This document shows positions 16,143 to 25,314 of a stretch of 64,000 bases of DNA, piece after piece; the stretch's first letter is position 1, and every line of letters starts with the position of its first letter. This DNA is from JBDHTQ01 sp039808765 (GTDB taxonomy: Bacteria; Pseudomonadota; Alphaproteobacteria; UBA2400). The stretch lies in assembly GCA_039808765.1 (NCBI GenBank), contig JBDHTQ010000002.1, forward strand, positions 227,451 to 291,450, written 5' to 3'. The position numbers and the translations under genes are program-made. The notes beneath the pieces are model-generated. The model had not been told where the DNA came from. It made no database searches and saw only the letters and a list, made by a program, of their open reading frames with translations.

Positions 16143-19100
16143 GTGAAAAAAAGCGCGTTGCGATACACGCTGAGCGTTTTGGCCGTAGCGGTCATGCTAT
16201 CCACAGCGAGAGCCGAGACTGTTTCGCTTCGTATGGGCGAAACGGCTGGGGGTGCGCGCCTTGTCTTCGATTGGGATCAGCCGGTTACCTATACTGCTAG
16301 CCTTGTTGACAGTAAAACGCTTTCCCTTGTCTTTTCACGTCCGCTGACACTTTCTGCCGCACAGTTGAAAATGTTGCTGCCTCACTGGATTGGAAGCATC
16401 ACTAACACTGCACAGGGCAAAAAACTCCTTCTCGCGTTAAAGCAGCCTGCTACTCTTTCAAGTTTTACTGTGAATGACAAGGTGGTGATTGACCTTGCTT
16501 CAGCGGCTTCTGAGCGCTCGCCCGTCAAAACCGATGAAAGCCAACCAGCAAAAGCGCCGGGTGTTAAACCAGAGACTGAGGGATTAAATCCTAGTGCTGG
16601 CCCTGCACCGTCGGGAGAACACCCATTGGTCGATGGTTCGACTGCTCACACTACGAATTCCTCACCCATCATTCCGCCCATTTCTCCCGCGCTTAGTGAA
16701 ACCAGCACGGCCACGTCTCCGCATGGGCCAACTCAACCTCCATCTCCCCCTCAACCGCTCGCACCGCCCGAGCCTGAGCATGCACCCCATGCCACACTCC
16801 CCACATCCGAACCAAAGGTAAGCGTTGCGCCATCCAAAGGGGTGGTGGAAAACGTTCCGCTGGCGGTTGTTAAAACTGTTGGGGAAAACAATAACGCCCC
16901 GCTGGCTGTGGTGGTGCCATTAACGGCGAAGACCAATGAGCCCGCCAGTGTAGGCGGGTCACATGAACCTTCACCGCCTGCCGACCCAATGTTGACCAGT
17001 GAGGGCAGGGCGCATAGTGCAGCATTAATCGCTGCGCCAAACCCGCTTTTGATAAACGATCCGAAAGAAAGTTTTGCAGACGCATCCCTTACGTTTACTC
17101 AACCCACGGCGCTTGCGGTTTTTAAGCGTGGGTCTTCGCTTTATCTTGTGACAAATACGCAAGGTGTTGCGCAGGCTTCTGACTTAGTTGGCCCAGAATT
17201 GGGTCACGATCCGCGTGTATCGTTGGTGCCATCTGAAGGAGGGGCTGTGGTTCGTCTCTCTTTGGCGGACAAACAACCGCTGCGTCCACAAATTTCGCTT
17301 GCAGATCAAACATGGCAGATTACTTTTCAATCACCCAATACCGTTAACCTGATTGCTATTCCGGTTGAAAAGCAGCCGACATATTCGCTCGGTCCGCGTG
17401 TTTTGGTGAAAACACAAACCGGACCAGCGGTAAAATTTACGGACCCTCTCATTGGTGATACCCTGATCGCTTTGCCTGTTTTAACACCCTCAATGGCTGT
17501 TGTTGAAAACTGGCATTTTCCCCAAGCCGATATGATTCAAACGTTTCAAGGTGTGGTTGTTGCGCCCCTCGCTGATGGCATTGATGTTGTCACCAATCCA
17601 TCCGGTGTCGAAATTAGCGCTAAAAACGGTTTTAAGTTGGCTAATGGGCCGGATGAAAACGGTCAAGAATTTATAATGCCACAAGAGGCTCAAACACCTG
17701 CTGCTTCATCCGGCGAAGTCAAACCTTATCTGCCGCCGTTGTTTGATTTTCATAGTCTGGGAGAGCCAGCCGGTCCTGATTTTATTCAAAAGCATCAGGA
17801 TCTACAAACGACGATCATGAATGCATCCAAAGAGAAAAAAGGTCAGGCGCAGCTTGATTTGGCACATTTTTACTTTATCAACGGTATGCCGACCGAGGCG
17901 GCCTCGGTATGGTCATTGGCGATTGAAAATCAACCTGATTGGCAATCAAAACCGGAATACACGTTGACCAAAGCCATTGCCGCATTTTCATCGGGAACAG
18001 TGGCAGAAGCAGAAAAAACTTTAGAGACATTGAGTATTCCCACCCTTGATTCAGTGTTGTGGACAGGCATGGCCGCCGCCAAAGATCGGGATTGGGCAAA
18101 GGCCTACACGTTCTTTAAACAGACGCGTGATCGCATGCCTGAGTATCCAGAGCCTTATTTATCACGTCTGCAAATTGCGGCAATTGAGGCTGCTTTGAAT
18201 AATAAAGATAACGAAATGGCGGAGTCTTTGCTGCTTTCGCTTTCAGGCAGGCAGCGTGCATCTGGGCATGGTCTTTTACCTTCAGCCGAATATTTAACGG
18301 GCCTGCTTGCGTGGCAAGAAGACCGAAATGATGAGGCGCGTGCGCACTTTAGCGTGGCGGCTCAAAGTTGGGATCAATTATGGCGTGTACGTTCGCAATT
18401 AGCCTTAATCGATGCCGATTTAAAAGAGGGCCGTGCAACACCGGAAGATGCTTTACGCCGACTTGAGCGGTTGCGGTATGCGTGGCGCGGTGATGCCTTA
18501 GAATTTGACATGTTCTATGAACTGTCTGGGTTGTATGCCAGGCTTGGTGATTATCCTGCGGCTTTTGAGAGTTACGCCAACTTGGCGAAACGTTTTCCCA
18601 AAGATCCGCGCACACCCTCTCTTGATGAAGAGCGAAAAGCACTCTTCGCGCGGGTTTTCCAAAGTGAAGATCGTGATAAAGTGCCAGCCTATAGCCAGAT
18701 TGCACTATGGGACCGCTATCCCACATTCCGCCCGACCCAAAAAGATGTTCTTGATTCACTAGAACTTTATCTGGCCGATCGCTCTGCGGGGATTGATTTG
18801 TTGGATCAGTCCTTGGCTTTTCACCAGCATGTCCTTGATCGTGCTACCGATCCAGTTAAGCGCGCGAGCATGGGGGCAACTATGGCCGGTTTGGCGTTGA
18901 TCAATAACAAACCAGCAGATGCTTTAAGCTACTTAAAAGCGACGGCTCCGACAGAACCTTCTCTTCTATCTGATGAGCTTACACAAGAGCGCAAACTTTT
19001 ACAGGCGCGGGCAATCTTTAAATCGGGTAAACCTGACGATGCGCTTAATTTGATGAACAATGATTATTCAGAAGCAGCGATGAGCTTGCGTGCAGATATT

Positions 19101-19517
19101 ACGTGGCAATCCAAGCGATGGGCTGAGGCGGCTGCGGTCTTAAACGAACTTATCGGTCAACCCCCTGTCGAAGGCGGTTTATTGGATGCCCAGCAACGCG
19201 CGATGGTGCTTAATCGGGCGGTGGCACTTCTTTTGGCAGGTGACACAGTAGAGCTTGAAAAGTTGCGAGAGAATTTTAGTCCAGCGATGGAAAAATCACC
19301 GGATGCGGTCTCGTTTAAATTGCTTACACGCACCGATGGAAGTGTGAGTATGGCTGATCGCGCCCGCGTGATGAACGGTATTTCTGAGGTTGAACTGTAT
19401 CAAAAGTTTCTTGATCGATACAAGGGCGCGCCTGCCAGTGCAGCAGAGGACAAAACAACTGCATCAGCTCCCGGTTCTGAGCCGACCACTTCCAGCAGCG
19501 ACACGATTCATCACTAA
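16143..19517 (+). CDS. Large secreted AMIN-like and TPR-repeat protein
   Basis: The GTG at 16143 is preceded by GGAGG 4 nt upstream and starts a clean signal peptide ending STARA; an ATG at 16125 would place the ribosome site inside the gene. Order of the ~1125 residues: an AMIN-like beta domain (SLRMGETAGGARLVFDWDQP, residues 26-125), a Pro/Ser-rich linker (~130-290), a second beta-rich region (~300-520), then helical TPR-like repeats (~560-1030, for example LAHFYFINGMPTEAASVWSLA and LSGLYARLGDYPAAFESYANL), and a Ser/Thr-rich tail. AMIN domains commonly bind peptidoglycan, so a periplasmic scaffold is likely. It is divergent from the thiolase; the flagellar genes lie further on. Confidence 0.75.
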   Translation: MKKSALRYTLSVLAVAVMLSTARAETVSLRMGETAGGARLVFDWDQPVTYTASLVDSKTLSLVFSRPLTLSAAQLKMLLPHWIGSITNTAQGKKLLLALKQPATLSSFTVNDKVVIDLASAASERSPVKTDESQPAKAPGVKPETEGLNPSAGPAPSGEHPLVDGSTAHTTNSSPIIPPISPALSETSTATSPHGPTQPPSPPQPLAPPEPEHAPHATLPTSEPKVSVAPSKGVVENVPLAVVKTVGENNNAPLAVVVPLTAKTNEPASVGGSHEPSPPADPMLTSEGRAHSAALIAAPNPLLINDPKESFADASLTFTQPTALAVFKRGSSLYLVTNTQGVAQASDLVGPELGHDPRVSLVPSEGGAVVRLSLADKQPLRPQISLADQTWQITFQSPNTVNLIAIPVEKQPTYSLGPRVLVKTQTGPAVKFTDPLIGDTLIALPVLTPSMAVVENWHFPQADMIQTFQGVVVAPLADGIDVVTNPSGVEISAKNGFKLANGPDENGQEFIMPQEAQTPAASSGEVKPYLPPLFDFHSLGEPAGPDFIQKHQDLQTTIMNASKEKKGQAQLDLAHFYFINGMPTEAASVWSLAIENQPDWQSKPEYTLTKAIAAFSSGTVAEAEKTLETLSIPTLDSVLWTGMAAAKDRDWAKAYTFFKQTRDRMPEYPEPYLSRLQIAAIEAALNNKDNEMAESLLLSLSGRQRASGHGLLPSAEYLTGLLAWQEDRNDEARAHFSVAAQSWDQLWRVRSQLALIDADLKEGRATPEDALRRLERLRYAWRGDALEFDMFYELSGLYARLGDYPAAFESYANLAKRFPKDPRTPSLDEERKALFARVFQSEDRDKVPAYSQIALWDRYPTFRPTQKDVLDSLELYLADRSAGIDLLDQSLAFHQHVLDRATDPVKRASMGATMAGLALINNKPADALSYLKATAPTEPSLLSDELTQERKLLQARAIFKSGKPDDALNLMNNDYSEAAMSLRADITWQSKRWAEAAAVLNELIGQPPVEGGLLDAQQRAMVLNRAVALLLAGDTVELEKLRENFSPAMEKSPDAVSFKLLTRTDGSVSMADRARVMNGISEVELYQKFLDRYKGAPASAAEDKTTASAPGSEPTTSSSDTIHH

Positions 19518-19736
19518 CCCAGCTTGTTGACGCAGCCAGTACCCCCCCCCGATATCATAAGTGGTAAGGCTGATGGAGTAGCGAATCTTTCACCACTGCC
19601 CAAAATCAATTTGAACATATTTCATTCAGGCATAATTTTTTATATTAATTCTTGAAATTATGGCTCTGCATTTACTATGGGGTGCACGCGTACATAAAGG
19701 TGTGCATAATTTAATGAATAAAAGGATATTCTATCT

Positions 19737-20411
19737 ATGACATTTCCTCTTTCACCGTTAATGATCTCGGCTGTTCTTGCTCTTAGTCACGGCCCTCTTA
19801 CAACCGGGCATGTTTCTGGTGTGGAACGTGACATTGAAACAGGAGAACCTATTGAAAAAAAGGTTCTTTTTGAAAAAAAACCGGTAATTTTCGACGTGAA
19901 TGCAGCATTAGCAGCTTGCCTTATCGCAAGCGGAAAATTCAATATGCTTAGCCATGATAATGAACCTAGGGTAAATTATAGTCCTTGTGAAATGGCGCGT
20001 AAGGGTGACACCGTAGAATATCATACCTCTATAACTGTCCCGAAGAGAGTATGGGAGGAAAAAGGGGTTGCTGGATCCTTTAGAGCAATCTGTCGAGATT
20101 CAACGCTTGTTTATTTATTTGGAGAATATGAATGGCTAACTCAACTTGAAATTCAAGATGATTTTATGAGAAGATTCTTGGCAATGCCTCGTAAAGAGGG
20201 GCAGGCTCGTTATACAAATGAACTCGTCTATTTCGCCAGACTTCCTGTTGATTGTGGGGTTAGACCAGTCCCCGGTGACGCGCGGGAAATCACATTCAGA
20301 ATGCGTGCAAGAAATCCAAAATCAGAGCTTCCACCTGGTTTTCTTCCATTGCCTGTTGTTTACCCGCTGGGAAACTATTCCCCATTAGTAGACCAAAAAT
20401 TAGTACCATAA
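19737..20411 (+). CDS. Hypothetical protein, possibly secreted
   Basis: The 224-residue protein has AAAAGGA upstream of its ATG. The first ~20 residues are weakly hydrophobic (LSPLMISAVLALSHGPL) and could be a short signal. It contains four Cys (ALAACLIASG, SPCEMARKGD, RAICRDSTLVY, VDCGVRP), suggesting disulfides if exported. I recognise no family. It is followed by another exported orphan in the same orientation after 282 bp. Confidence 0.55.
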   Translation: MTFPLSPLMISAVLALSHGPLTTGHVSGVERDIETGEPIEKKVLFEKKPVIFDVNAALAACLIASGKFNMLSHDNEPRVNYSPCEMARKGDTVEYHTSITVPKRVWEEKGVAGSFRAICRDSTLVYLFGEYEWLTQLEIQDDFMRRFLAMPRKEGQARYTNELVYFARLPVDCGVRPVPGDAREITFRMRARNPKSELPPGFLPLPVVYPLGNYSPLVDQKLVP

Positions 20412-20693
20412 CCCACTTATATGGTATTATCCTTTCAAGAGGGAAATTGTTATCGCACTGGGTGATGTTGTGGTCGTTTTTATATAAGTATACAGATACT
20501 GCGGCCACATTATTTTCGTGGCGGTTAATATAGCTGCACGTGCTGTCAACCTGTTTCGCATCATCCAAGTGCTGAAAAATTGAACGACCATCTTAACCTT
20601 AAAAAACAATAAATATTTCTGGATAATAGAAATCAAGGATGGTACTATTCCGTCATATATTGAGCTTTTAATAAGCAAAAGATTACTACACCT

Positions 20694-21761
20694 ATGGCGA
20701 AAATTAATAAGTGTGCTCTGGTCGCGGTTGCTTTAGCCGCTGCCGCAGTTGTATCTACAAATGCTCGCGCTGAAGATACTGTTTCAGCACAGCAAAAAGT
20801 ACAAAAGATGAGAGCAGCATATCATGCATGTCAAGTGGTCCTCGATAGTGTCAGAGTTAATCTGAGAGGTAGTTATTATAACGTTATAAAGTCTAGGCCG
20901 ATGTCTCCTTGCTTGCCTTTGAACAACGGCTCCGGCTTTGGTGCATTTATTATGTCTGATGGAGCCCCTACGATTCAAGAACCACAGTATGATCCGCTAA
21001 CAATGTCTGCTCAAGACGTAGGTAACTCTGTGCAAGTTGCAACTAGTTCTGCGAGTGATTTCGTTAAAGATCAAAGCAGTGGCTCTCCCGCTTTTGATAG
21101 TCTGTTTAGTATATTCGGAAAAGGCGTTAAACCTTATGGGGTTACCTACACCCTGATGCTTAAAGACCGTCGTGTGGTGGAAGAAGAGATTTCTGAAAGA
21201 TTCTTCAAGGACGGAGATGTGCCAGTTGGATTTATGGTAAGGTCTGCCGATCAACCTGTCACAGCACTTCCATCTAATCCTGCGCAAGCTGCATGCCAAC
21301 TCGCCATTCAGGTTGGTCTGCCTAATATAGCGAATCAGTACAATATTATTGGTATGACAAATGCGAGAACCCAAGTAGTCAGTTTGGGTTTTACTGGCTG
21401 CGAAAATGATGCACATAGCGCACAAAACGGGGTATATACTGCTTATCTTCATGGGCTTACATCATATCGTTTTCAACAAGTAACAAGTCCACCGAATGTT
21501 TTTGACGATGACTCAATTGTTTTATATGGCAATAGCGTCATCCAACAACTTTCTAAAAATTTGCTCCCAGAACAAAAAGTTACTGCACAAAAAATGTTTG
21601 AACAGATTTGCCAAAGTGGAATCCATGCAATTGCTCAGAAGGGCGTAGCTCTAGCCAAAAGTATAGGTATCGGTGATGGTCAAAAAGTGAGTGCTACGTG
21701 CATCTACGGTAGTGGCAGCACGGTGGTCCCTGTTCGTGTAGAGTTTAGAACAGTTGATTAG
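20694..21761 (+). CDS. Secreted hypothetical protein
   Basis: The 355-residue protein carries a clear signal peptide, hydrophobic residues 7-22 and cleavage after NARA (residue 26). The mature part begins with a helical stretch and has five to six Cys distributed along it, ending in a beta-rich segment (GDGQKVSATCIYGSGSTVVPV). There is no recognisable domain. The 280 bp before it contain no convincing gene. It is convergent with fliP. Periplasmic or extracellular location is inferred from the signal peptide. Confidence 0.65.
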   Translation: MAKINKCALVAVALAAAAVVSTNARAEDTVSAQQKVQKMRAAYHACQVVLDSVRVNLRGSYYNVIKSRPMSPCLPLNNGSGFGAFIMSDGAPTIQEPQYDPLTMSAQDVGNSVQVATSSASDFVKDQSSGSPAFDSLFSIFGKGVKPYGVTYTLMLKDRRVVEEEISERFFKDGDVPVGFMVRSADQPVTALPSNPAQAACQLAIQVGLPNIANQYNIIGMTNARTQVVSLGFTGCENDAHSAQNGVYTAYLHGLTSYRFQQVTSPPNVFDDDSIVLYGNSVIQQLSKNLLPEQKVTAQKMFEQICQSGIHAIAQKGVALAKSIGIGDGQKVSATCIYGSGSTVVPVRVEFRTVD

Positions 21762-21941
21762 TGTTTAGAGCAGTTAAAATGTGATTGTGGTCTTGTTTTA
21801 TGTGACCTGGGCGATGTTTGTTTTAATTATAAAGCGATTTTATGCCAGCAGAAACGGCTCAATGTAGCTCAGTTGCTGACAAAACAGAGCATACTGAACT
21901 CAAACTCATCGTCTGAGATTAAATCATCCACTATTTTTGAT

Positions 21942-22781
21942 CTATGGCGTTGCGAGTGGGCCATAACTTTGCACGAGGCTGCTTGCCAGCATGTTCCAGC
22001 CATCAATCAAAACAAAGAAAATAATTTTGAAGGGGAGGGAAATCACCACAGGCGGCAGCATCATCATGCCCATGGCCATCAGAATTGAGGCAACAACCAT
22101 GTCGATGATAAGAAAAGGCAAAAAGATTAGAAAACCAATTTCAAAGGCTCGCTTTAATTCTGATATCATGAACGCGGGAATGAGCGCTACCAAAGGGGTT
22201 TCTTCCGGTTTTATTTCTTCATTTTTATAATGACCCATATCCATAAAAAGCTGCAAATCTTTATCGCGGGTGTGTGCTAACATAAACGTTCGAAAGGGGG
22301 CTATGCTGGCATCCATTGCTGCTTTTTCACTAATACTCTCATTCATCAGCGGTTCGATACCATTTTCCCATGCAGTTTGGAAAGTTGGTGCCATAATAAA
22401 AAACGTGAGAAAAAGCGCTAAACTGATCATCACCTGATTGGGTGGGGTCTGTTGTAATCCTAATGCGGACCTTAAAAATGAGAGTACCACCACAATGCGG
22501 GTAAAGCTTGTCACCATCACCAAGATACCCGGCGCTAAAGAGAGTACTGTCAATAATGCAACCAACTGAATGATTCGGCCAGAGGTTGATGTGCCTTCTG
22601 CACCTGCTGTTCCACCCATATCAAGTGAAAGGGTTTGCGCGATAGCGGGTACGGAAAAGCAGATGAGTGGAATTAAAAACAAACTCCAACGTATAAGAGA
22701 GGTCAGTGATGGTGCGCGTTTTGTTAACACAATGCGCAAGGGGGAAAATAAAGTGAGCAATGCGGTAAAGAATAGACCCAT
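21942..22781 (-). CDS. fliP: Flagellar export apparatus protein FliP
   Basis: FliP is the main gate component of the flagellar export apparatus. The start at 22781 is supported by AAGGGA nine bases upstream, giving 279 residues; an earlier in-frame ATG at 22826 lies inside fliO. A cleavable signal peptide (ending PAIAQ) precedes the mature protein, as is normal for FliP. Family motifs: LSLAPGILVMVTSFTRIVVVLSFLRSALG, QTPPNQVMISLALFLTFFIMAP, and the C-terminal MGMMMLPPVVISLPFKIIFFVLIDGW. fliO is immediately upstream, one base away. fliQ, fliR and flhB are 14 kb away on the other strand. Confidence 0.96.
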   Translation of the reverse strand: MGLFFTALLTLFSPLRIVLTKRAPSLTSLIRWSLFLIPLICFSVPAIAQTLSLDMGGTAGAEGTSTSGRIIQLVALLTVLSLAPGILVMVTSFTRIVVVLSFLRSALGLQQTPPNQVMISLALFLTFFIMAPTFQTAWENGIEPLMNESISEKAAMDASIAPFRTFMLAHTRDKDLQLFMDMGHYKNEEIKPEETPLVALIPAFMISELKRAFEIGFLIFLPFLIIDMVVASILMAMGMMMLPPVVISLPFKIIFFVLIDGWNMLASSLVQSYGPLATP

Positions 22782-22782
22782 A

Positions 22783-23175
22783 TTAGTATTTCCCTTTATC
22801 GTCTGGAGAATGTACTGCAGGTCCAAGCGGAAAGGGCGTCGCTAATCCAGGAGTCAGAGGGCGGGGTGAAGCGGGGGATTCAATGGATGAGAGAGGTGGC
22901 GAATCCAGAATATTTTTCTCAATGAGAAGCGGTGCTGTCGTTGGGGAAAGCACGATCAAATGCTCAACTTTGTCACGTTTGATTAAAAAAAGTGTGTGTT
23001 TGCCATCAAGTGGTCGCCATTCCACCACTGCGAGGCGTGAGCGGTTGCTTTTTAAGCCATTGGAAAATGCTGGCAAACGTTTTAAAAACGCGCGGGCAAT
23101 AAAGGCACAAAGGCCAATCAATGCAAGCGTAAAGACAAGTGCTGCAGCGAATTGCAGAATTTGAGGCGTATTCAT
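22783..23175 (-). CDS. fliO: Flagellar assembly protein FliO
   Basis: FliO is a small membrane protein that assists assembly of the FliP ring. The 130-residue protein has one N-terminal transmembrane helix (about residues 8-28), then the cytoplasmic FliO/MopB-type segment RLAVVEWRPLDGKHTLFLIKRDKVEHLIVLS, and a Pro-rich tail. Adjacent to fliP, which confirms the assignment in spite of the family's weak conservation. Confidence 0.88.
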   Translation of the reverse strand: MNTPQILQFAAALVFTLALIGLCAFIARAFLKRLPAFSNGLKSNRSRLAVVEWRPLDGKHTLFLIKRDKVEHLIVLSPTTAPLLIEKNILDSPPLSSIESPASPRPLTPGLATPFPLGPAVHSPDDKGKY

Positions 23176-23216
23176 ATACTAGGGTTAGCGCGCTTTTGTC
23201 AGTTCAGCAAGAGGCG

Positions 23217-23819
23217 TTAGAAAAAGCCGATGGTCAGTTCATTGCAGATCGATGACGTGCTTAGAACACTACTGATCTGGGCCGGTGTAACGGGAGTAAT
23301 ATGTGATAGGGAGAATGGTGTATTTTGAAATTCATGCAGAGACCAACCTTCATCCGATATGCCAATATAACTTACTCTTGAAGATGTCGATATTCTTGAC
23401 CCCAGTTCAATGCATGCCCAAACGGGAAACTCATAAAAAGACACACTCCACAACACATTTGAAGCAGAGGGAGTGTAGGCAAAATTGATTGTTCCACCAG
23501 TATAACTATAGGCATTTGTTGCGCCTTTTTGCAGCTCGGCAGGGATTAGTCCCAGTGAAACGGCAGTTGCACCATTCACGTTCATTGTCGTTGCTTGATG
23601 ATTTGTCAGACTTTGTAAGCGTGTAATGGCTGTTAAAATCAGCTGGCTATCTTTATTAACAAGATTTTTTTTATTGACTGTCGCCGCAGCAATCCAGATA
23701 CCGCCAATCACAAGACCAACAATAGCAAGTATAATTGCTGATTCAATTAAGTTAAAACCATGCTTTGATGTTGTTTTTTGCGCCGATGGTTTTTTGCACA
23801 TTCTAGCTGCTCTCATCAA
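23217..23819 (-). CDS. Type IV prepilin, PilS-like
   Basis: The 200-residue protein has a 20-residue leader ending Lys-His-Gly, then FNLIESAIILAIVGLVIGG. Cleavage by prepilin peptidase after Gly would leave Phe1 and the conserved Glu5 of type IV pilins. The leader is longer than in type IVa pilins, which favours the IVb/PilS class of IncI conjugation systems. Two Cys (CIELG and SICNELT near the end) match the C-terminal disulfide of major pilins. No other pilus gene is nearby. It follows fliO-fliP on the same strand and has its own upstream space. Confidence 0.75.
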   Translation of the reverse strand: MMRAARMCKKPSAQKTTSKHGFNLIESAIILAIVGLVIGGIWIAAATVNKKNLVNKDSQLILTAITRLQSLTNHQATTMNVNGATAVSLGLIPAELQKGATNAYSYTGGTINFAYTPSASNVLWSVSFYEFPVWACIELGSRISTSSRVSYIGISDEGWSLHEFQNTPFSLSHITPVTPAQISSVLSTSSICNELTIGFF

Positions 23820-23867
23820 ATAGTAAATAATTGGTATTATATTGTAGAATACTTAAGATAGATTAAC

Positions 23868-23942
23868 TTTAGGGCAAATTCCGAAAAAATTGAATCGAAG
23901 AGGCCATCTTTAACAATGTATTTGCGTTAAAGATATAAAACT
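23868..23942. repeat. Structured dispersed repeat, copy A
   Basis: This 75-base stretch aligns without gaps with 25212-25286. It includes an internal hairpin CTTTAAC (23908-23914) / GTTAAAG (23926-23932) around the loop containing GTATTTGC. Identity is roughly three quarters by eye. The 267-base gap it sits in (23820-24086) shows nothing else I can name. Confidence 0.65.
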
Positions 23943-24086
23943 GAGCGCGTTTTTTTCTGGAAATGTGTTCAAGGGAATGCTTGATTCCGTGCGTCGTGCG
24001 AAAAATGCCAATACAAATGATTGTGCGCACGCAAGCGTCATCAACAAGGTTGATAAAACGACGGGTGGGTAACGAAAAAGGCAGGT

Positions 24087-24368
24087 TTAGGGGCTATCAG
24101 ATGTATTTTCTTTAGTAATTTTTAAAGACTCAAGGGTGTCACCGGCAAGGTTGAGAAAAGAGCAACCAGCACCCTCCATTTTTTTGATGAGGTCGTGAAT
24201 TTCCATCAAAACAGGAATATAATTCACGCTTTGGTCACCGTTGACATAAACATTGCACATGCCCGCCATCACAGAAGGGCGGATCATGTCAATCGCCTGA
24301 GGATCGACGATTGAAACACTTTTCTTTTGGCCGTCAAAGGTTGGTAGGATCAGCATACTTTTGTTCAT
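24087..24368 (-). CDS. Hypothetical small protein
   Basis: About 93 residues from the ATG at 24368; an earlier in-frame ATG at 24416 adds a Cys-rich, unlikely leader. The sequence SMLILPTFDGQKKSVSIVD then DMIRPSVMAGMCNVYVNGD and MEIHDLIKKMEG resembles small proteins that present a beta hairpin followed by a helix (a FlbD-like layout), but I cannot place it in a family. It is divergent from the hydrolase gene. Confidence 0.6.
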   Translation of the reverse strand: MNKSMLILPTFDGQKKSVSIVDPQAIDMIRPSVMAGMCNVYVNGDQSVNYIPVLMEIHDLIKKMEGAGCSFLNLAGDTLESLKITKENTSDSP

Positions 24369-24490
24369 GTCGCAAAAATAGCAGATACACACGTCCCGGG
24401 CAAGAGCCCAACACACTGTAGCTCATCGCTTGATTTTTTTATCTCTACCGCTAAGAATTGAGTGACAATAAGAAAAAAAGGAGTTCATTG

Positions 24491-25207
24491 ATGCCACACC
24501 GCACACCGCTTGTGCTGATTCCGGGTTTGCTGTGTGATAGCGCACTGTGGGCTCATCAAAGTCGCTATCTTGACGATATTGCGCAGGTTCGTGTGCCTGA
24601 TGGGGGAAAGTCCGGCGAAAGTATTAAGCTGGTCGCTCGCGCCATTCTTGATGATGCACCGCCGCGTTTTGCCTTGGCTGGATTGTCGATGGGGGGGTAT
24701 ATTGCGATGGAGATCATGCGCCAAGACCCTTCGCGTGTGCTGCGGTTGGCGTTGCTCAATACAACTGCACGACCTGATTCAGATGAAACAAAAGAAAAAC
24801 GTCAAGCGATGATCGCTCTGGCCAAGGGCGGAAAATTCAAAGGGGTGACAACACGCCTTTTGCCAACACTGGTTCATGCAGATCGCCTGCGTGATGTACA
24901 ATTGTGCGATATCATCATGAAAATGGCCGAGCGGGTTGGTCGTGATGCCTTTATTCGTCAGCAAAACGTAATTTTATCGCGGCCGGATAGTCGCCCTGAT
25001 TTGGCAACGATTAAAGTACCGACCCTTATAGTATCTGGTCGACAAGATGGATTGACACCCCTTGAACATGCTCAAGAAATGGCTGGGATTATTCCCCATG
25101 CTACGCTGGCGATTGTCGAGGATTGTGGCCATCTTAGCCCGCTTGAGCAGCCTCAAGCTGTCACGAGCCTCATGCGTTTGTGGTTAGAGGGGCGCTTTCA
25201 ATCGTAA
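24491..25207 (+). CDS. Alpha/beta-fold hydrolase
   Basis: The ATG at 24491 is preceded by AAAGGAG 8 nt upstream, which decides it over an in-frame ATG at 24458. The ~238-residue protein starts VLIPGLLCDSALW (oxyanion region), has the nucleophile elbow AGLSMGGYIAM (GxSxG), the acid in VSGRQDGLTPLEHA and the His in EDCGHLSPLEQP. All triad members are present. The family covers esterases and carboxylic-ester or lactone hydrolases; the substrate cannot be told. It stands alone, flanked by the two copies of a dispersed repeat. Confidence 0.88.
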   Translation: MPHRTPLVLIPGLLCDSALWAHQSRYLDDIAQVRVPDGGKSGESIKLVARAILDDAPPRFALAGLSMGGYIAMEIMRQDPSRVLRLALLNTTARPDSDETKEKRQAMIALAKGGKFKGVTTRLLPTLVHADRLRDVQLCDIIMKMAERVGRDAFIRQQNVILSRPDSRPDLATIKVPTLIVSGRQDGLTPLEHAQEMAGIIPHATLAIVEDCGHLSPLEQPQAVTSLMRLWLEGRFQS

Positions 25208-25211
25208 GATT

Positions 25212-25286
25212 TTTAGAGCAAATCCCGAAACGATGGAATAGACGAGCACCCCTTTGACGACGTATTTGCGTCAAAAAAATAAAAGA
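25212..25286. repeat. Structured dispersed repeat, copy B
   Basis: It aligns without gaps with 23868-23942. The hairpin is TTTGAC (25253-25258) / GTCAAA (25270-25275): compared with copy A an A-T pair has become G-C on both sides, so pairing is kept. The extended region is bounded by TAGAGC (25214-25219) and GCTCTA (25312-25317), which form terminal inverted repeats. It lies 4 bp after the hydrolase stop. Confidence 0.65.
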
Positions 25287-25314
25287 GAGTGCACCTGACT
25301 CTCGTGAATGCGCT

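Noticed and set aside
19542..19550. Run of nine C after the TPR gene as a phase-variation tract
   Set aside because: It lies outside any coding region and not between identifiable promoter elements, so no switching effect can be argued.
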